Below, one piece after another: positions 38,579 to 49,011 of a stretch of 64,000 bases of DNA; the stretch's first letter is position 1; each line of letters starts with the position of its first letter. The notes beneath the pieces are model-generated. The model was not told the DNA's origin. It saw only the letters and a list, made by a program, of their open reading frames with translations, and ran no database searches. The stretch is taken from positions 24,624,013 to 24,688,012 of the forward strand of contig NC_087071.1 of the NCBI RefSeq assembly GCF_963678635.1, written 5' to 3'. A program made the translations under genes and the position numbers. Source of the stretch: Symsagittifera roscoffensis. Lineage: Eukaryota > Xenacoelomorpha > Acoela > Convolutidae.

Positions 38579-39017
38579 AACACCATCACCACATTCAATT
38601 CTTATTTTCAACTCATTCTATTTATCGCAGAGGTTTAAAAAAAAGAAGCGTGTAATTTTTCCTACGCTTTCTGAAAATTGGAACGGAATAGACATTTGTT
38701 CTTTTTTAAGTAAATTTTAGAATTTTAGAGTTCAGTGTTTTATAGCCTGACATCGGTAAAGTTCGTGTCTGAAAAACGGCAAAACTAATCAGACCGGTTT
38801 TTCTCAAAGCTGAGCGAGTTTCTTGGAGCTTTTTTGAAGTCCACATTTTACCCCCTACGAGATGTAATCTATAAAGATCCTTTTGAAAAACCCAACCTCT
38901 AACATAGTTCCTTCCCGTCACCTCGTTACGTGGTCGCAAAATGAAAATAGTATGTCATTTTGATACAGATTCTATTCAAAACGGCTGAACAAAATTTCTG
39001 CAAAAGAGTAAAAAATA
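38579..39017. other. 3' flank of the GT31 gene
   Basis: No gene recognised. The 77-codon minus ORF at 38706 has no family features. Probably 3' UTR and intergenic DNA. Confidence 0.4.
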
Positions 39018-39300
39018 TGACGACCCCCCCTCAGGGATTCGACACCCTGCCGACCCAAAGGGTCCCCCCTTTGTACTATTTTGAGATATATATTTTTGAT
39101 GAGGCACCCTAACAACTATTTAGTACCCTAAAATTTTTCAATATACATTAATTTTTGAGGGGGAGCGCGCGCCGTAAAAACGCAATTTTTTTGGTCAACA
39201 TTTTCCAAAAAGTGCCTATAACGCCTTTTTTGACCTGTTTTTCTTAAAAAAACTTCAAAAATCTGCCCTCACCAGTACAAAATTCTAGATCCGCCCTTGA
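39018..39300 (-). mobile_element. MITE-like element A, copy 1 (hAT-type end)
   Basis: On the minus strand it begins AAGGGCGGATCTAG (39300 leftward), continues with GTGCC/CACTTTTTG and AAAATGTTGAC, then GGCGCGCGCTCCCCCTCAAA and a TTTTAGGGT segment. The same order occurs in the opposite orientation at 50907-51224. A CAGGGGCGGATC... start with G/C-rich GCGCGCGCTCCCCC inside AT-rich DNA is typical of hAT-derived MITEs in many invertebrates. No transposase is present. Confidence 0.6.
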
Positions 39301-39669
39301 TTGACATGTTGATTAACATGTTAAACAGAAACCAGAAGTAGTCGATAGAAAACCAGACAAAATCCACTAATTCGAGAAAAAAATTCGGAATACTAAAATG
39401 TTTCGATTTTCTATCATGAAATTGCACTTTAGAATATAAAGACGAAAAATACAATGAACGACGTACGATGAGCATTGTACAAAATGGAAGAATCTATTAC
39501 TAAACTGATCATAGTGGGGTAAAAAGCATTCTTGGGTAAAACAAACAACCTCAAAAAATTTTGGGCGATGAAGTTTCTGAATGCCGCCTGAAGCACACAA
39601 ACATAAAAATCCGCTTTGGCCCTTCAAATAACGCTAGTTAATGTGACTAAACCGTTATAACAAAAATCG

Positions 39670-40013
39670 AATCTTTTCTGGGGCCAAACCGTATTTCTAG
39701 CAAAAAAAACTGCTTACACAGAGGCGAGAACATGACAAAACAGCAACTCTATAAAGTGAAATCAAGAAAAAGTCAAAATAAACCACGAATTAGTAAAGTC
39801 CTGTACGTTTCGGATTCGATCCGCCGACCTACAACTTGAGATTCTTATGCACTAATCAATTAGCCGCGGTTTCTTATAAATTGTCTAAAACTAGCCACAA
39901 ATAAAGCAGAGAACAGATGCAAGTAAATTTCTAATGCTACTGATTCTGATTATAGCAAAAGTGCCACCAAATGAGCACTTTCATTTGCGACTTAGGGTGG
40001 AAAAAAACTTTTC
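39670..40013 (-). mobile_element. tRNA-derived SINE-like element, copy 1
   Basis: Oriented on the minus strand. A leading segment (39954-40013) has CACTTTTGC and CAAATGAGCACTTT-type pieces. It is followed by a tRNA-like body with an A-box-like GGCTAATTGATTAGTG (39851-39869) and a B-box GGATCGAATCC (39812-39822). Then comes a T-rich tail with TATAGAGTTGCTGTTTTGTC and TTCTCGCCTCTGTGT. The same three-part order occurs at 60590-60906 and 63690-64000. It is too diverged from cloverleaf pairing to be a working tRNA. Confidence 0.7.
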
Positions 40014-41343
40014 GTACTAGAACACTAAGCTCGCAAGTCTAGGGATACAAAATTACAAAACAATTTTCAAAATAATTTTTCCAAAAGAGAACGGGTGTTG
40101 GAAATGCGAAAATGTTTCAAATATACCCATTAGGCTGAAATCTCCGCAAGCGAGATTATTTATCAGAGTTTTTGGAATGTTTGTTTTGCAGTTTTTTTTT
40201 TCAGATGTACTTAACGCAAAGTTTTCATGAAAGTTTTTGATTTATTGCACAGATTATAAAAAGTACAGATTATTCTCAAATCGGTGGATCACGGAAGTTG
40301 CCCTCAGGTACTTAAGATCAAAGTGTCTTTTACGTCACCCTTATTAGTTCTCAGCTCGACTCACTTAATTCCAAATGATAGCAATTTTTTCCTGCATTTT
40401 TTTTACTGAAAGAACGATTTTCATTTATAACAAGAATAGTCGGTTACTGTGCAAGTAGCACAAAATGTTCCGACCATAGTTTTAAAAAAAATACAGTAAG
40501 ACTATATTTCAAATCATTGTCGGCTTTTTCTGCGTGCTGCGATAAAAATTATCTGATATAAGAAATCGAACTTTAGCATATTTTACAGTTATAGTAAAAT
40601 AGGCCACCTGGAAAACAGTTTTTGTATTAAAAAAAAGTCTAGAAACACGAAAAAAAAATGTTTAAAAAAACTTTTAAAATTTTCATTTTTTTGAGAAAAT
40701 TTTTAAATTTTTTGACTCGACTCCCAAATTGTCGTTAAAAAATATCCTTAATCGAAAAAAAATAGTATTTTACGGCTTATAATAAGCATAAATAACGTAT
40801 TGTGAGCCTGTACGCTCACCTTCTTAGATCGAAAAAAGAAGATCAAAAGTTCAAACCGGTTTTTCTCAATAACTAGAAAAAATTTTCAAAATCACAAATT
40901 TTAATCACGACTGAAAAGTCTTTAAAATGATACATCACTCAAACAGTTCCAATAATTGTTTGTGGTACCTGATTTTGCGTGGAGAACAAACATAGCCAAA
41001 TGAAGATTGGAAAAGAGTAAGGAACTCAAGTAAACATAAAAAAAACACTGTTGGAAAAATCTCAACTTTCAAAGAAAAAATTAGATGTCGTTCAGGTTTT
41101 CCGAGTATCTAGAACGATTTATGATGGGCGCTTTTTTGATAAATTAACCCAACTAGAGAAAGTTGAATCGACAGGTAAAATTTTTTCCTCTGGAAATCTT
41201 AAAATTAATTTCCACTTTCGAAACTAGAAATCCTTCACGTTTTTTGCACCACTTCCACGTTCGTATTTGGAGAGTGCTATTTACAGCTATCACTTTCAGC
41301 AAATGAATTTCAATTGAATTTAAAAAATGCATATATACAAAAT
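40014..41343. other. AT-rich DNA without recognised features
   Basis: Homopolymer-rich noncoding sequence. Open frames are short and featureless (for example 41153-41398 minus). No repeats with copies elsewhere in the window were noticed. Confidence 0.5.
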
Positions 41344-41588
41344 TAGTATATGTTGGAGCCAAATCGTCTGGGGTATGCGAACCCCCATTTATTGACATAG
41401 GCTTTAGAATATCCGGTCCGAAACCTATGTATTAATACAGGGAATAGATTTCGCAAAATATTAGGATAGGTTACAGGTTTCGGAGTTTGATATGGTAAAG
41501 TAGTAAGTTTCGAGAAAAAAAATTCGGCGCCCGATTTTGCCGATGTTTAAGTTTCTTAACGTTTTCGTAATCAAAAAAATGTTTGGAA
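41344..41588 (+). repeat. Element B left inverted terminal repeat
   Basis: Contains GGAGCCAAATCGTCTGGGG, CCTATGTATTAATAC, TTCGGCGCCCGATTTTG and a final GATGTTTAAGTTTCTTAACG, each matched in reverse order and orientation at 47785-48030. Confidence 0.75.
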
Positions 41589-42121
41589 AGTTTTTCCGAA
41601 AACTCAAGTTTTTGTCTAATTTTTGTAATCGATATTCTTCCAATCGTAAAAACCGATGCTATTTTACATGAAAAGCGACAAGTTGTTGATTAACTGGTAT
41701 CTTGTCAAGACAAAGATACAATTTTTGATTAAAAAATATGAGTACGATCAGACTTGATAATACGATGAGATTTGAAAAAATAAAATACAAAGACGAAAAG
41801 ATTTGATCTAATTTAAATTAAAATGCGTGTTATATAGTGTTTTGAAGACCAGAAACAATGTTCATATCAGTTAAATCTATGCTGAAAGTTCCGAAATACC
41901 GTAAGAGTCCTATAAAAACCATCATTTTTGAAGAAATGAAGTAAATGGTTTCATATCAGACACAGCATCTATCCAACTTTTTCCAATTTACATTTTTTTA
42001 ATAAAAACTTAACTACTTTTTTAGTCCAGCCAAAAAGATTTATGTTTAAACCTCAAGTCAAACGATCAAGCATACTAATACTCTTAGAAATTTCTAGATC
42101 AAAGTTCATGATTCAACTTTT

Positions 42122-42331
42122 CCTCGGTTTTGACTCTAGATATGTGGCTCAACCAGTCAACGACTTCCTCTTCCTTGGGAGGAGGAGATGTGATCAGCTG
42201 GAAACCCCATCGCAGTAGATGAAGATGAGGGTTTCTCTAGAACATTGACTCCTCCAGCAGCACAACAACGACACCAGTCTCGACCAGCTCTGCGTTCTAT
42301 AGAGCACTTCCAGACCTGGACAGCTCTTTGA
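42122..42331 (+). pseudogene. Decayed C-terminal gene copy, left arm of inner inverted pair
   Basis: Homologous to the minus-strand copy at 44945-45160. Reading with the intact copy as guide: DSRYVAQPVN, then a 1-base deletion, then PWEEEM followed by an in-frame TGA, then NPIAVDEDEGFSRT, a Q/P-rich PPAAQQRHQSRPALRSIE and TGA at 42329. It is therefore broken by one frameshift and one stop. Protein family not recognised. Similarity between arms extends past the stop to about 42424. Confidence 0.6.
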
Positions 42332-42424
42332 TTAATAATTTTTGTAAGTAATTGTTGCTTGTCATTTATTTCATCTTTAAGAATTATTATCTTATTTCAA
42401 ATTTCTTTTAGCTGTGAAAATAGA

Positions 42425-44857
42425 TGAGTAGTTCAGAGAGAAACATGCCAATTAGTTGAAAAAACATTTAGAACACAAACTAAATTAGCGATACAACGTT
42501 TGAACACATATAGAGAAACTATTTTGCACATATCTCAGAGAAAACACTGGAAAATTTGCACAAAAGTACTGATAACAAGCAGTCGAGTTTGAGCTTCACT
42601 AATCATGGAATTTGAAAAAAATTTTACATCAACCAATCAGAATCAAGCTTAACTCATCATGAAACTTTCAACAGTTTTATTGTGAACCAATCAGAATCAA
42701 CCATTTCTTTATCATGGAGCTTTCAACAGTTTAAATGTCAACCAATCAGTTCCGTGCTTTAACTACAAAAAAAATATTTATACATTCCAGCATAAAACAA
42801 TCGAAATCAAGCACTTTTAAGTTAATTTTAACCAGTTTGATTTCAAATAATCAGAAATAAGCTTTCCTTCTTTATAAATTTTTATCGTTTTGATATTAAC
42901 TAACAGAAAAAGGTATTAACAGATGTAATTTTTGTCAAATTTTTCCAGATTTTCTAAAAAAAACTTTGGGTAAGGAAACTCAAAATCAATCAATTATACT
43001 GATTCACCCAATATTTTATGATAAACTTTGTCTCCAATTTTTTATTTTAATAGGATTTCATTTGGTTTGTAAATTATTTATTAAGCATTAAAGCTAAGTC
43101 CAATCTTGTAAGCAAAAAAATTGCTCATAAATCTGAAATTACTCTTTTCTATCAAATATCCTTTTCAACTTTCTACAAACTACTGGTGTTCCTGTACAAC
43201 AGAAAGTTAATAAGATCTTCATCAACTCTTCTATTCTTTCTTTTATTTTGAAGAACTTTAGCTTTAAAATATGATAAATGCCTATTTCAAACTGTGAGAG
43301 TACTTTTGATAGTGACAAGTTTCTAGCTAAAATACACTTTCCAAAAAAAAACTTATGAATACCAACAACAAAATCTTGTTTTAATTTTTTTTAAAATTGA
43401 ATCTTTTTTTTCGAAAATTTTGTTTTAAGAAATGCAACATATTGTATTATTTTTCCCTACTTAGCATCTGATTTGTTTTGATTTAACCACTCAAAATCCA
43501 TATTAAGGAAAAATTATGGAAGAAAAAACAATTCGTTACAGAAATTTCAAAATAGTTGATAAATTTTCTAACTAAAACTACAGTCTTTCAATTTTTGTCT
43601 AAAGAAGACAGTTTTACCTAAATTTAGATGAAAACAGCAACTGATCATTTTTAAGTAAATTTTTACACAAATACTGGAAAACCACATGATATTTGCTTTG
43701 TGTATTAAGTCTTGATAAAACCATAATTGCTTCGTCAGAATTTTCTCAAATAACCAAGGTTCTAACTCTTAAAGGTTCACTTCATTCAGAAAAAACTATG
43801 TTGAATCAATCATACTTCAATTAACAGACATGCAAATCATCACAAAGCAATACTAGGCCTTACAACTATCAAAAAACATAAAGTCTTCCAATTTTTAAGA
43901 CATTTCTTTGAATTTATTCAACGTATAGTTAATATAGGCAAATTGCTTCAAGCTTTCATTCTCTTTTGCAGTGAGGAGACTGATTGTAGGGTGACTTGTT
44001 CACACTGTACTTCTTGATTGTGACACACACCCTTCTCATGTCAAATATTGCTTTTTTATATACTCTATTACAGATTTCGAGCACCTGATCCATAGTTGAT
44101 TCTTTGCCAGAATTGGGTTCAAATATAGGTCGAGTCCAAGGTTTTCAGCATCATGAATAACAGTATTCCGTATTACTGATATTTTCTATCCTTCCTTTTC
44201 ACCAAGATAGATTTGCTGTGATTTTTCGAGTTGCCCTAACCCATTTTAATGATTAGTTGGAAGCAGGGTTCAAAGTAGGTTTTCCCCTTTAGGATTTTTG
44301 GTACATTTGGTAGAGTAAATTTTTTTGTTGAACTGACTCTAACTTTGACAAAAATAAGTTCTCTTATTAATCACAACCCTGAATAAGTATCTCTATTTGG
44401 ATTTAAAAACAAAAAACAGCTAAACAAAACGGACAAATCATTTCATCAAGCTAATCACCTTGAGAAAAAAAATTGTTTTGGAATTCTGATTGGTTGAATT
44501 TTGAATGAGCATTTCTAGAAAACAGAAAATTCAGAAAATTCTAAAAAGTAATGTGTAAGTCTTATTTTGAAATTCTATAGATTCTGAAATTAAGAAGATT
44601 CTAGAAGTTAATGAGTAATGAAGTCATTTTCTCTGGTGGAAATATCCTACAACTTTTACTGTTCCATAAATGTTAATGTGTAATGAGGCCATTTTATCAG
44701 GTGGAATCACTTTTTTAATGGTAAATCATTCATATGACACCTTCTTAATTCTGTCGAGAATCATGCCATACTCTCGGATCACTTTTTTTAGCTATTTTTT
44801 TTATTTTTAATTGAATACTTGCTTATAAAGTTCGCGTCAAACTTATTTTGATCCAAT
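42425..44857. other. AT-rich spacer between the inverted arms
   Basis: Holds a ~55-bp tandem array (42595-42870, listed separately) and one good acceptor-like tract, CTCTTTTGCAG, ending 43971. That is followed by 14 codons (…ETDCRVTCSHCTS) and a stop at 44015-44017, too short to call. Otherwise nothing recognised. Confidence 0.4.
42595..42870 (+). repeat. ~55-bp tandem repeat with CCAATCAG core
   Basis: AACCAATCAG starts at 42631, 42685 and 42740 with GAATCAAGC and ATCATGGAGCTTTCAACAG between. Decayed copies (AACAATCGAAATCAAGC, AATAATCAGAAATAAGC) follow near 42795 and 42845. The core is a CCAAT-box sequence, which may be coincidence. Confidence 0.7.
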
Positions 44858-45160
44858 GTTTATCCTCACAATTAAAGAGATTTGAAAAAATAATAATTAC
44901 AAAAGATGAAGTAAATGACAAGCAATACTTATTCACAAAAACTATTAATCAAAGAGCTGTGGAGAATACTGGAGGTTCTCAATAGAACGCAGAGCTGGTG
45001 GAGATTGGTGTGGTTGTTGTGCTGCTGGACGCGTCATTGTTTCAGAGAACCCCTCATCTTCATCTGTTGCGATGGGTTTTCAACGGATCTCATCTCCTCC
45101 TCCCAAGGAAGAGGGAAGGCGTTGACTGGTTGAGCCACATTTCTAGAGTCAGGAATCTCG
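44858..45160 (-). repeat. Inner inverted pair, right arm
   Basis: Reverse complement of 42122-42424 at about 75-80% by eye. Matching landmarks are GACTCTAGA at 42132 and 45150, GGCTCAACCAGTCAACG, CCAGCAGCACAACAAC, CAGCTCTGCGTTCTAT and TTGCTTGTCATTTA. The copies share both the coding tail and about 90 bp past its stop. Confidence 0.8.
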
Positions 45161-45417
45161 GAGTAGTTCACTCCCACATTTTCAGACACTTCCTCAATCA
45201 TTTGCTTTGTTCCAAGTTGATTCTCTGTGATCGGTACTTGCTTCATATGATGTTCGTTGAAATACATTCGCATCACTTCCACAATGTGCCAGACTTGGAT
45301 TGTGATGTCCATCCGTGCCAAAAAAACTTCAGTGACTGTATCTCGCATTTCGATTCGTAATAGATCAGGCGAAAATTCTGCCGAGTACATAAGGTTGCTG
45401 ATTTGAACAGAGAAGAC
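45034..45417 (-). CDS. Unrecognised coding exon, C-terminal part (possibly frameshifted)
   Basis: On the minus strand a possible acceptor, TGTTCAAATCAG, is followed by an open frame with codon-like composition: NLMYSAEFSPDLLRIEMRDT, then MDITIQVWHIVEVMRMYF, then MIEEVSENVGVNYSEIPDSR, then VAQPVNAFPLPWEEEM, stop at 45034. Against the 42-kb copy one base is missing after PWEEEM. Restoring the register is not needed to see that the alternative frame continues DEDEGFSETM and a Q/P-rich tail to a TAA at 44945. So the annotated stop may be a frameshift product and the gene may be inactive. No domain recognised; it could be a host gene caught in element B or part of its own protein. Confidence 0.4.
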   Translation of the reverse strand, partial: VFSVQISNLMYSAEFSPDLLRIEMRDTVTEVFLARMDITIQVWHIVEVMRMYFNEHHMKQVPITENQLGTKQMIEEVSENVGVNYSEIPDSRNVAQPVNAFPLPWEEEMRSVENPSQQMKMRGSLKQ

Positions 45418-45488
45418 TATTTTGAGCAATAAGTTGAGTAAAAGACACAGAGTAAAAACAAAAAAATGACCGATTTAGAGCTGAGAGA

Positions 45489-45590
45489 GGAGGTATTTGA
45501 CGGTAGTTAAGTTGATATTAGCTTGTTTAGAGTTGACAAAGGAGGTATTTGACGGTAGTTAAATTGAAATTAAAATGATTATTGGTTCAC
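45489..45590 (+). repeat. 52-bp tandem duplication
   Basis: GGAGGTATTTGACGGTAGTT at 45489 recurs at 45541. Confidence 0.7.
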
Positions 45591-46589
45591 AGTGAGGGGT
45601 ACCTTCAACTCAAATGTGTTGATTTAACCAGTCAGAACTGACTTTTCTTATTAGGTCTGTAGTCGTATTCAATCAGATTTCAGCTTCCTTTTATGGAAAA
45701 ATTTCTTAAAACTCGTGTCCAATCGGAAATGAAAGTCCATTTTAGGAACTTTTTACACATTGTCGTTTTCAATCACAAAAAAAATCATTTTGTGTCCGAT
45801 TGTATCCAATAAGAGAAACAATTATCTTTCAAGGACTGAAATCTTCCAAATAAGTAAAAATACACACAAAGGAAATTTCAAAAAAAAACTGATCACAGGT
45901 TCTTTGCTGTAAAAATAAGAAATATCGCCGATATAAATAACAAAAGAAAAAATTATATAACAAGTAGCCTCTCGGCACGTTTTCTCATCAAGTCAATTGA
46001 ATTTTTTGAAATTAAGTAATGAGAAATTAATGATTTTTAAACAGATAGGCAAGTTCTTTGATTTTGATGTAAATTTGAGAGTATATTGAACTTTGATAAA
46101 TTGTAAATTTAATGCAGGTCTCTGAACTTTGGGAATCTTTTTTAAAAAATGGAGAATTAAAGAACTTTGCTGCGTAGTTTTGTCAACTTTCGAAATCGCG
46201 TAGGGGATAAAAGAGTCTTCGATATATTATCTTACGACTTTTGATCAATTTCAAGTTTTCGAGAAAAAATATATTTTTTTCTCTGTCAGGTTTAATTCAG
46301 CCGTAAATTTATCGCTTTGTACTCAATTCTTGTTTCAAATGTAAACTTTTTGATTGCGTAATTTTCTCTAAAGAGTCCTTTACTTAGTCGGATAACTGTT
46401 TTGTACAATAGAAACGCCCAGTAAATTATGAAAAAAGTAGGAGTCAACATCTATTTCATCAATAGAAAAATCAATTGGAATTTAAATTTTTTCTTTCGTT
46501 CTTGTAAAATAACTCGACAAAAACCATATGTTTTCGATAGACATTTTTCAAATAGTGAGGAAAAATTTTATAAATTACAAAACATATTA
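45591..46589. other. AT-rich DNA without recognised features
   Basis: No exon or repeat with a partner elsewhere was recognised. Short ORFs only. Confidence 0.4.
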
Positions 46590-47413
46590 TTTTTAGAAGA
46601 CCCTGGACTCTAATTGGTTGATCTCGAACATACAGAGTTAGTAAAAGTATACTCCTTGTGATTGGTTAATTTTCCAAAAGGCAATAGCAAAAGCCTTTCA
46701 TTCGGTTTTTTTTCAAATTAAAAGAATTTGTTTTGAAATTTGCATAACTTTTGTTAATTACTTTTCTTTATTTTTTGGGTCTATTCAAAATTAGTGTAAT
46801 TCTCCTTATAAAACTTTCTGGACTAAACAAAATTCCAGTTTTTTCGCTCTTTATTGAGATGTCGTCATAGAAGAGATACGAAAGAATTGCATGTCTTGAG
46901 TGTGGTAGATGTTACACACGTCAAAATGCATCAAAACATCATAAAACCTATGGAGTTTTGAAGTGTCCAGATTGTAATTTTCATACTTGTAGCAGCGAGG
47001 ACCTGAATATTCATGTCAAGAAAAAGCAATCTTCTGGTTAAATTAATTTTATTTAAGGTGATAAAAAACACGATCAGCAACTTCCAAACACACACCGCGA
47101 GATGATAAATGTGAAAAAAAGTTTAAAAAAATAGTAAACATAGGAAAAATTAGTTTAATTAATAATTTTACTGAGAAATTGTAGCTTGAAAAAATTTCGA
47201 CATCTACAAAATTTTCATAAAGTTGATTTATTTTAGTAAATACTTTGAAATCATTTCACGCATAAAGTAACTCGAGGAAAATCAAATGACTTTTGATACC
47301 CATTTGTCATTGAGGAAACTTTTAAAAATAACAAAGAAATTACTTTTAGAAAACGCTGGACTCTAATTGGTTGATCTCGAACAAACAGAGTTATTAAAAG
47401 AATACTCGATTGT
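46590..47413 (+). repeat. Direct repeats flanking the zinc-finger exon
   Basis: CTGGACTCTAATTGGTTGAT with the same flanks (TTTTAGAA before, CTCGAACA and CAGAGTTA after) occurs at 46602 and 47355, 753 bp apart, bracketing the exon at 46871-47041. The copies are about 70 bp long. Confidence 0.75.
46871..47041 (+). CDS. Zinc-finger terminal exon, two C2H2-type fingers, lola-like
   Basis: After a pyrimidine-rich stretch and TCATAG, 56 codons stay open to TAA at 47039. The frame reads KRYERIACLECGRCYTRQ, then NASKHHKTYGVLKCPDC, then NFHTCSSEDLNIHVKKK, then QSSG. The pattern C-x2-C-GR-x-Y-x9-H ... KCPxC-x12-H is that of the paired fingers used as alternative last exons in insect lola and related BTB zinc-finger genes. 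Both fingers lack the fourth zinc ligand: the places where H or C is expected hold V/G and Q. No BTB exon or other part of the gene is in the window. It may be an alternative exon of a distant gene, a captured exon inside element B, or a decaying copy. Confidence 0.5.
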   Translation, partial: KRYERIACLECGRCYTRQNASKHHKTYGVLKCPDCNFHTCSSEDLNIHVKKKQSSG

Positions 47414-47490
47414 AGTTTTTGGGACTAACTAATTTTCCCAATTGTTCTCAAGTTCTTGCTGACATCAATTGAGATGTCTCGTATTGCAGT

Positions 47491-47790
47491 TGTTATTTTT
47501 TGATAAATTAAGTAAAATTACATGAAAATTCAGATGTTTTAAGGATAGTTTCTTTCGATCGAAGTAAGCAACTTCGAGACAAAAATGTTTGGTTAACTGG
47601 TACATTTCCCTAATTATTGAGATGTATTTTGTATTGGAGTTGTTATTTTTTGATAAATTAAGTAAAATTACATGAAAATTCAGTTGTTTTAAGAATAGTT
47701 TCTTTCGATCGAAGTAAGCAACTCCGAGACAAAAATGTTCGGATACCTGGTACATTTTTCCACTGTTTGGGTTAACAATTTTTTGTTTTT
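47491..47790. repeat. 150-bp tandem duplication
   Basis: TGTTATTTTTTGATAAATTA begins units at 47491 and 47641 and both carry TTTCTTTCGATCGAAGTAAG and GAGACAAAAATGTT. Because 150 is a multiple of three, the minus frame stays open over both (120 codons), which explains that ORF without a gene. Confidence 0.85.
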
Positions 47791-48030
47791 TGATTAAGAA
47801 AGCGTTCAGAAACTCAAACATCGTCAAAATCGCGCGCTAAAATTTTTTTCTCAAAATCGGGCGCCAAAACTTACCATCTGACTCTCTCAAACTCTGAAAC
47901 CTATCTTAATACATTGGGAATTCTATTCCCCATGTTAATACATAGGGTGCGGACTGGATAATCTATAACCTATGTTCATACATGGATGTGCACCCCCCCC
48001 CCCCAGACGATTTGGCTCCAACATATACTA
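47785..48030 (-). repeat. Element B right inverted terminal repeat
   Basis: Reverse complement of 41344-41588. It includes a run of 12 C at 47993-48004 where the left end has GGGG, an unstable homopolymer. Confidence 0.75.
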
Positions 48031-48214
48031 CTTATGCTGGTGTGCTCATCTGTAGCTATGAGCATTTTAAGACTTTTTCAGGGAAAAAAAACAATCAAAA
48101 ATCAGCACTACTTTCATTACTCTTAAAAACAACACTAAAACAGACCCGAATACAAATTCTTTCTCAAATGGTCGGAACAAAAGATGGTGATGATTTATTT
48201 TTGTCTCATTTGAT

Positions 48215-48414
48215 GTAGCGCTTTCGCAGGGCGTGCTTTGAGCGCTCAATCATTTAACTGAATTTAATTTCAATTTCAAATGACATGTTCTTGCGATGTC
48301 TAAATAGATGTTAAATCAAAACATTTGTAGCGCTTTCGCAGGGCGTGCTTTGAGCGCTCAATCATTTAATTGAATTTAATTTCAATTTCAAATGACATGT
48401 TCTTGCGATGTCTG
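48215..48414 (+). repeat. 112-bp tandem duplication and split direct repeat
   Basis: GTAGCGCTTTCGCAGGGCGT starts at 48215 and 48327 and both units continue to TTCTTGCGATGTCT. AAATAGATGTTAAATCAAAA with CATTTG lies between the units (48302-48327) and again at 48756-48781, bracketing about 430 bp. Confidence 0.8.
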
Positions 48415-48527
48415 ACGAAAAGAGTGGTCAGGCAGTGGTGTTAAAAGTTTTCAGACTCTCCAAGTTCTTAATCTTTAAACCACAGCACAGCCATGAGTTG
48501 CAAATAAATTATTGCCCTTCAAACAGA

Positions 48528-48615
48528 CGCAAAATGAGATATAACATGAGCAGAACCCGCAAAATGAGATATAACATGAGCAGAACCCGCAAAATGAGCA
48601 GAACCCGCAAAAAGT
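48528..48615 (+). repeat. 30-bp minisatellite
   Basis: CGCAAAATGAGATATAACAT with GAGCAGAACC recurs at 48528 and 48558, then a shortened copy at 48588. An ORF through it (48408-48659) carries the resulting MRYNMSRTRK repeat and shows no other gene evidence. A diverged CAAAATGATATAAAGCATAAG lies near 49192. Confidence 0.75.
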
Positions 48616-48942
48616 CAAAAACCACTTTCATAATGCAATTCATTCTACTTTTTATCTAACAGCTGATCAAGTTAATATCTGATTGGCTGAAAATAACTAT
48701 TTGTTAAGACCCCTCCCTCAAACCTCCCTTTTGACCGCTAACTCGAAATTCGGGTAAATAGATGTTAAATCAAAACATTTGCTCTATCTAAATACGAGAT
48801 TTCATCAAAAATTAGATATTTTATTTACAGAACATGCACAAATACTAGAACCTAACATCAAATATCGGCGAAAATATTGACATGGCAGTTCGATAGCACA
48901 GTTTTTTAGATATGAACAAACAAATCTTCGTTAAACCAATCT

Positions 48943-49011
48943 TCACACGTTTAACTCATCCGCGTCATTATCGTTTTGTTGCTGCAAGTGATGACTGTCT
49001 CTAGTAGCTCC
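48943..49011 (-). CDS. SPPL2: SPPL2-like, last exon (cytosolic tail)
   Basis: Acceptor TTTACTTTCAG, then 22 codons GATRDSHHLQQQNDNDADEL-NV and TGA (48943-48945). Phase 0 matches the donor of the preceding exon. The hydrophilic tail fits the variable cytosolic C-terminus of the family. It depends on the GTGAGT donor at 49441 being used. Confidence 0.65.
   Translation of the reverse strand, partial: GATRDSHHLQQQNDNDADELNV

Larger units (their letters stand above)
41344..48030. mobile_element. 6.7-kb composite element B with long inverted ends
   Basis: The left end, TA then GTATATGTTGGAGCCAAATC (41344 onward), is matched in reverse at the right end, GATTTGGCTCCAACATATAC then TA (ending 48030; one mismatch near the tip). 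Outside these points similarity stops sharply, so the TA pair looks like a target duplication. The inverted ends are about 250 bp and 70-80% alike by eye. The interior holds an inverted pair of gene-copy arms (42122-42424 and 44858-45160), a zinc-finger exon (46871-47041) and several small tandem duplications. No transposase motif was found, so the element is either non-autonomous or two copies of a smaller repeat in opposite orientation. Confidence 0.55.

Noticed and set aside
47465-47827. 120-codon ORF with an internal protein repeat
   Set aside because: Produced by a 150-bp tandem duplication that keeps frame; AT-rich with no codon bias or family signature.
48408-48659. ORF with MRYNMSRTRK repeats
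   Set aside because: Translation of a 30-bp minisatellite; no splice or homology support.
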